Assembly: GCA_028554755.1 (NCBI GenBank)
Contig: JAPTOF010000026.1
Coordinates: 744,001-808,000, forward strand
Length of the DNA: 64,000 bases
Direction of reading: 5' to 3'
From: Cordia subcordata
Taxonomy: Eukaryota > Streptophyta > Magnoliopsida > Boraginales > Cordiaceae
Numbering within the stretch: the stretch's first letter is position 1; each line of letters begins with the position of its first letter. The notes under the pieces are model-generated. The model saw only the letters and a list, made by a program, of their open reading frames with translations, was not told the DNA's origin and ran no database searches. This document shows positions 58,826 to 64,000 of this stretch, piece after piece. The position numbers were made by a program, and so were the translations under genes.

Positions 58826-60203
58826 GGAAATTAGAGAACGGAGAAAAATCATGTCTTCGAATTCATGATGACGGTACAATAAGGTTTGAAGAGAGACTCT
58901 GTGTACCTGATGATCCTGAGTTAAAGAAGGAGATTTTGGAAGACGCCTATAATAGTCGATTCTCTATTCACCCTGGAGGGACAAAAATGTACCGAGACTT
59001 GAGGCGTGTATTTTGGTGGAATAATATGAAAAGAGATATTGCTAAATTTGTGGAGAAATGCTTAACGCGTCAGAAAGTTAAGGCCGAGCATCAAAAACCT
59101 TCAGGACTCCTATAACCGTTAGAGATTCCTAAATGGAAATGGGATAGCATATCAATGGATTTCGTTGTAGGTTTTCCAAGGACTAAAGAGAAGAATGATG
59201 CAATTTGGGTCATTGTGGATCGTCTAATGAAGTCAGCCCATTTCTTGCCTGTTAGAACAGATTTTACCACTAACAGCTTGGCACGACTCTACATTGCAGA
59301 GATTGTTAGGTTGCATGGAGTACCGAAGGACATCGTGTCTGATAGAGACCCGAAATTCACCTCCATTTTTTGGCGAAGTTTGCAGCGGGCCTTAGGGACT
59401 GAACAGAAGTTAAGCACGACATTTCATCCTCAAACGGACGGTCAAACTGAGAGAACAATACAGACCTTGGAAGATATGTTAAGGGCTTGTGTACTTGATT
59501 GGGGTAGTGACTGGAGTAGATATTTGCCACTAGTGGAATTTGCCTACAATAATAGCTATCAAGCTAGCATTCAGATGGCACCGTATGAAGCCCTATATGG
59601 TAGGAAGTGTAGAACACCTCTATATTGGGACATGGGAGAACGAAGGTGTTGGATTCCGAATTGTTGGAAGAAACCGAGGCCAAGGTGAGATTGGTACGAG
59701 CTAGATTACAACAAGCTCAAGATCGTCAAAAGAGTTGGGTAGATAAGTGTCGGAAAGAGCTAGAATTCCAAGTTGGGGATCATGTGTTTCTAAAGGTGTC
59801 TCCAACTCGAGCTGTGGTTCGTTTTGGTAAACGCGGGAAACTCAAGCCTCGTTTCATTGGGCCATATGAGATACTAGAGAGAATTGGAAGGGTGGCTTAC
59901 CGAGTTGCGTTGCCCCTAGCATTGGCAGGGATACATGACGTGTTTCATGTCTCTCAACTCAGACGTTATGTATATGATCCGAGCCATGTAATGGAACCTG
60001 AGGACCTGCAAGTTCAGAAAGATCTCACTTTTGTAGAAGAACCTATTGAAATTATGGATCATAAACATCAAGTTCTAAGGCGAAGAACTATTCCTTACGT
60101 GAAAGTCCGATGGCATGATCAAACAGAAAGGGAAGCTTTATGGATACCAGAAGGGGAAGCACGTACCAAGTACCCTACGTTATTCGAGAATCAAGGTGAG
60201 TAA
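58826..60203 (+). pseudogene. Ty3/gypsy chromovirus integrase with chromodomain (Tekay-like)
   Basis: Begins inside pol, just before the zinc-binding region (FSIHPGGTKMYRDLRRVFWW), then the core domain with [29 protein letters not shown] and [17 protein letters not shown], giving the D, D and E catalytic positions. The C-terminal part (59625-60203) has RFIGPYEILERIGRVAYRVA and VFHVSQLRRYV, ending in a chromodomain-like VKVRWHDQTEREALWIPE. Breaks are a TAA at 59113-59115 (expected Gln) and a one-base shift near 59640-59680. RT, protease and gag are missing. Chromodomains steer chromovirus insertion to heterochromatin; this copy is dead. Confidence 0.9.
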
Positions 60204-60221
60204 GTTTCGAGGACGAAACTT

Positions 60222-60235
60222 CTTTTAAGGGGGGG
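60222..60235 (+). other. PPT of the chromovirus
   Basis: CTTTTAAGGGGGGG just after the stop codon and the typical GAGGACGAAACTTC context, five bases before the LTR. Confidence 0.85.
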
Positions 60236-60240
60236 TAAAA

Positions 60241-60905
60241 TGAAAGGACCAGTTACTTATTTATTTATTTATTTTTAACTCAACCACTACAAACACGTTT
60301 CAGTAGTGGTAGTTGAGGGGTGGTAGTTGTTGTTAGTGGGGACTCTTTAAAATAATGATATTAGTATATTAATTAATGAAATAGATAAGATAAAATTTGA
60401 CCAGGCAGTCTTTGACTTAAGACTTATATATATATTCTTCCTTCATGATTATATATATATATATATTTTCTTTCCTACGCTTCTCTCTTCTCAGGAAAAT
60501 ACGAAAAACCCTAGAAAAAAAAATCAAGTTGGGCATTTATTCTTTCTTTTAAGGGCTAATCTCAAGGTTATTATCAGTTGTAGATTGAAGGAATTCAGAA
60601 TTTAAGATTCGAGGTAAGTGGGATCAATTCTTATTCAAAATTCCCTCATCAATTCTATGTTAACCCCAAAATCTGTTGAATTTATTTGATACACGCTAAT
60701 CTTGAGCTTTTCCTTTGTATCATGATCATATTACCTCCAGCTGATTTGATCAACTTCACGTATTTTCCTCATCACTCGCCTGTTAAATTACAAAATCATA
60801 CTCCTATACACTACCAATCAGTATGTGCACAACGGGTTTCTTGAAATATACAAACGCACATAAGTTTCTGTTGCTTATATATATAGTTTCACTTTGACCA
60901 AGTTT

Positions 60906-60952
<47 letters not shown>

Positions 60953-62881
60953 CCTCAACTCTCAGGCATGGCTGCAATACCAATTCCTTTAAGCTTCTTT
61001 TAGTCGTGACTTCTTACTCAAGCTCAATTATTTGGAGTTTTTCTCTTTATTTGTATTTGGTCCAGTTTCTACCAAAAGAAAAAAAAAACGTGGCCATGCA
61101 GAATTAGAACAGAACATAAAAGGAAAAATAAAGCCTTTGGAATCTCAGAAAATGAGTTGCCAAATTCTGGTTTGAGAAGAGAAAAAAAAAAGTTGTTGGT
61201 ATCTTGGTTTTTATTTTCTTTTACGTATATGTATATGATAAACAATAATGAAAGCGTTACTTTTCAAAGGTTTCAAAGCTGGGCCTCTTCCAACAATTTA
61301 TTTATTTGTTTATTTTTCATTCTTGATTTGTTCATCTCTGCTTGAAAATTTATGATTTCAGAAGTTTTTCTTCTTATATTTTATTTTAATTAAAAAGAAA
61401 GAGAACATTTTGATTAATTGCTAAAAAAAAAAAACTCAGCCACCCTTTATCTAATAAAAAAAATTATAATGTATGATCAATTGGTCATTTTCAGCCAACG
61501 TTTTCTTCCTTTGTATCTTAATTTGTTCTTTTTCCTCTTCTTTCTCTTATCTTGAAACCCCTTGGTTTAATCTTATCACAATTGTTCTTTTTACCAAGAA
61601 TGTTTTTCAGTACTATTATTATTATTTTCCCTTTTCTCATGATCTGATTTCCCAGTTAGAGTCGTAGCCATCGTGCCTGGTTTGATAATAATGATTTGAT
61701 TTGCTTTAAGATTTTACCTATATACTAGTAATCCACCCCTACAAGCTTGAAAGTCAAATTCAATATTAGCATTCTTATGTTGAACACTTATCACCAGAGA
61801 ATTCTTTATTTTGATTGTTACTCTCTTTCCTGAGATGGATTATTATATATGAACAATTCTTGGAAAAAAATCAATCCATCTCTCATCTTGTCATATGATG
61901 CATCTTGAATCCTTCACTTTGTTTCTCAATCATAAGTAACTATCCTATCATAGTACTATTCTCTTGTTCAAATTTGACTCAAAAAATATAAGTTGTGCTA
62001 TGATGTAGCGTTTTATCATGATACGATACGACTTGATATGATTTATCATGATACGATACGACTTGATACGATATATCATGATATGATATGATTTGATTGG
62101 CGAATACTCGCCTTCTTGTGAAATTTTGGGATCCCATTTCATGTTTGCTTGAGCTTATTGGGGCATACTCCCCTATCATGTGTGTGCCTTTGGGGGCCTT
62201 GTACCCATATCATGTGTGCCAGTGGGGGCCTTATACCCATCTTTTGATATGATCATGATTGAGATTTAAGGGCTTTGTATCCTCACCATGACTTTATTAT
62301 GATGAAATCGCTATAGTATAGTCACAACTCAGGTTACATGATTTTCAGTATATATTCTTTTACGAGTTAAATTATTGCTATGATTATTATAAATTTTAAT
62401 TCTATACGCTCCCATATTTTTTTAGTGTCCTTCCGGGAACGTGTTATCTTGTTTTAGCTTTCCTATTATTCTGATATTCACGTTTGTTCTATCTTGGGGG
62501 AAAGACTTTTACTTATTGAGCATTCGATTCGCTCACCCTTATATTTTTATGTTCTTACAGATGATCACGAGTAAGAGGATGCACGTTTGCGATAGCGAAT
62601 GACCTTATCTTTATGAGTATTTGAGAATTATATCTTAGTGATAAGACATTATTTTGGTATTTTTGGTCCATGTTAGATGTGCCGGTTTGGCGAAAAACTT
62701 GTAATTGTTATTTGGAGTTTTCTTGCCACATGTTGGAGCTCGTAGTTTTTGTTTCTATAATTTGTGGTATATAGTGCTCTGTTTGTTTATTGAGGTCTTA
62801 GTAGCCTTGTGGTTCGAGAGGTTCACTCCTCTTGGTCCACGGCGTGTCTCGTCTCGAGTTTTAAGTTTTAGGGGCGTGACA
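60241..62881 (+). repeat. chromovirus LTR (2641 bp)
   Basis: Starts TGAAAGGACC after the PPT and ends GGGGCGTGACA, followed by TGGTATCAGAGC. TATA-rich DNA at 60425-60470 precedes an exon-like part ending GATTCGAGGTAAGT (60607-60620), as in other Tekay LTRs. Contains an AT microsatellite (60910-60950) and repeats of GATACGATACGACTTGAT (62027-62075). The ORFs inside are not considered genes. Confidence 0.82.
60910..60950. repeat. AT microsatellite
   Basis: About 20 AT units inside the chromovirus LTR. Confidence 0.9.
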
Positions 62882-63022
62882 GTGTTGGTATCAGAGCAGG
62901 CTCTGGGCAGATTCTACGTTGCCTGGGGTTCTGGGCTGTGGTTCTGTTATTGTGTTTGGGCCGCGGTTCTGTTATTGTGTTTGGGCCACGATGAGGACGT
63001 CGTGTCTTTAAGGGGGAGAGTT
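62882..63022 (+). other. PBS and TRIM internal region, copy 2
   Basis: TGGTATCAGAGC at 62886-62897 is a perfect initiator tRNA-Met PBS. What follows matches the TRIM internal copy 1 (GGTTCTGGGCTGTGG, the doubled TTCTGTTATTGTGTTTGGGC, PPT TTTAAGGGGGAGAG) and not a gypsy gag leader. Confidence 0.8.
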
Positions 63023-63179
63023 TGTAACGCCCCATCCCACATCGGTTCTTTGTGAGATTTGTGTGCACTTTATAATGACTTAGGTTCACTACTACTGTTA
63101 TCACCGGCTTAAGCATTTTGGGCTAGTTGGTTAGGCTCAAGTGTGGCGGCAGGCCAGTAATTGGGCCTGGGTCGTTACA
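63023..63179 (+). repeat. TRIM LTR copy 3
   Basis: 157 bp, TGTAACGCCCC .. GTCGTTACA, followed by CCATA. Confidence 0.85.
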
Positions 63180-63184
63180 CCATA

Positions 63185-63581
63185 TTTACCACACAACAGA
63201 GCAAAACAACAGGCCTAATACTTAGCAAAACTAACAGGCCTCCCTGTAAAAAAAAAAAAAAGCTTTTTCCCTCACCTTCGTTTCTCTCTATTGCAATGTT
63301 GTAAAAAGAAAAAAAGGTGCAGGCTATTTCAATGCGAGGAGAAAATCAACAGCTCTGGCAAGAAACAGTATTTATCTTCACCATCTGTTTTTTCTTTTTC
63401 TTTTTTCTTAACTTTATTTTACTGCCTTATACATATTATTATCGTAAAATTAAAAAAATTAATTATTGTTTGATTGAGAATTCTTTTGTTGTTTGTGATG
63501 GTGTGAGGCTTGGTATTATACATTTTGTGTTGTTTTAGTTGATGGATTTTTTTTTAGTTGATGGTTTTTTTCGTGAAGTTT

Positions 63582-63612
<31 letters not shown>

Positions 63613-64000
63613 TGCTAATGACGTCTGGATTTTAGTAAATTAGTGAATGTGGTCCATTCACTTTCAGGGGAAAAAAATTTTGATGTTTAGCAAGTGTGGT
63701 ACCATGGAATAAAGTATTTTATACATGTGTGAGAGGTTTGAAGCCATGCTTTTCTAACTTGGTACCTACTAAAACCCAACAAAGCTTCTAGTCAAAATCA
63801 TGCCACCACCATTCCTTTTTATTTTTCTCTATTTCTTTTCTTTTTCGTTTTTCTTCTTCTATCACCACATCAAGTCAAGTAAAATTTATTGTCAAATTCG
63901 TTCATAACTCATAATAAGAATTTATAATTATTAAAGTTGTTTGTAGTTTTGTACTATCATATATAATATAGCTAGATGTCCTTATATATTTTTATAGGAA
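63185..64000. other. spacer, no gene seen
   Basis: A/T-rich with an A-run (63248-63261), an AT microsatellite (63586-63613) and no supported ORF or TE end. Confidence 0.45.

Larger units (their letters stand above)
58378..63179 (+). mobile_element. composite element: TRIM units enclosing a 3' half chromovirus
   Basis: Three copies of a short LTR (58378-58532, 58669-58825, 63023-63179) and two copies of a roughly 140-bp internal segment (58533-58668, 62882-63022) frame a Tekay-like gypsy fragment (58826-62881). CCATA occurs exactly at both outer flanks (58373-58377, 63180-63184), as if the whole 4.8-kb unit had inserted at once. The alternative is a tandem TRIM array later invaded by the gypsy sequence. 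No own protein is encoded by the TRIM parts. See the findings for the argument. Confidence 0.75.

Noticed and set aside
58403..58879. 158-aa minus-strand ORF with repeated peptides
   Set aside because: It arises because two TRIM LTR copies and the internal repeat are read antisense; not a protein gene.
62705..63055. 116-aa plus-strand ORF
   Set aside because: Runs across the chromovirus LTR end, PBS and TRIM internal region; no coding character.
1..64000. CRISPR arrays, bacterial operons, rRNA genes or organellar DNA
   Set aside because: None seen; gene structure and repeats are those of a plant nuclear chromosome.

Overview
The window is plant nuclear DNA, almost certainly from a eudicot. 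Genes are intron-rich with GT..AG introns, long A/T-rich spacers separate them, and many layers of plant retrotransposons and MITEs fill the spacers and introns. Only two host genes look intact: an AMT2-type ammonium transporter on the minus strand (9622-15171, 3 exons, 486 aa) and a chloroplast-type LepA/EF4 translation GTPase on the plus strand (25079-51566, 22 exons, 686 aa). Both were assembled by hand from the sequence, and every exon joins in frame.

Layout: (a) 1-8706 is a Sirevirus-like Ty1/copia element on the minus strand, cut by the left window edge, with decayed gag, pol and an extra third ORF in the envelope position. (b) 8780-9245 is an L1-type reverse transcriptase scrap. (c) 9622-15171 is the AMT2 gene; its 3.9-kb first intron holds three small TTA-flanked MITEs. 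(d) 15.3-25.0 kb is a gene-free spacer with MITE-like, MULE-like and foldback elements, an LTR-like segment and microsatellites. (e) 25.1-51.6 kb is LepA. Its introns carry a 587-bp MITE, a 95-bp tandem duplication, tRNA-derived SINE pieces, small LTR/PBS fragments, an L1 remnant and a complete but dead 4.95-kb copia element that itself carries a solo LTR. (f) 51.6-58.3 kb is a spacer with an RPS23 (uS12) processed pseudogene bounded by a 14-bp target-site duplication, next to a copia pol remnant interrupted by another solo LTR. (g) 58373-63184 is a composite: short TRIM-type LTR units enclose the 3' half of a Tekay-like chromovirus (integrase, chromodomain, PPT, 2.6-kb LTR, PBS), and the whole is bounded by CCATA direct repeats. 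(h) 63.2-64.0 kb shows no gene.

The two host genes are functionally unrelated (ammonium uptake at a membrane; plastid ribosome translocation factor). The most unusual structure is the TRIM/chromovirus composite at 58.4-63.2 kb. After that come the Sirevirus third ORF, preceded by palindromes shared with the element's own LTR, and the nested insertions inside the LepA gene. No new enzymatic or defence system was recognised. All similarity and divergence statements come from reading by eye; no database was searched.
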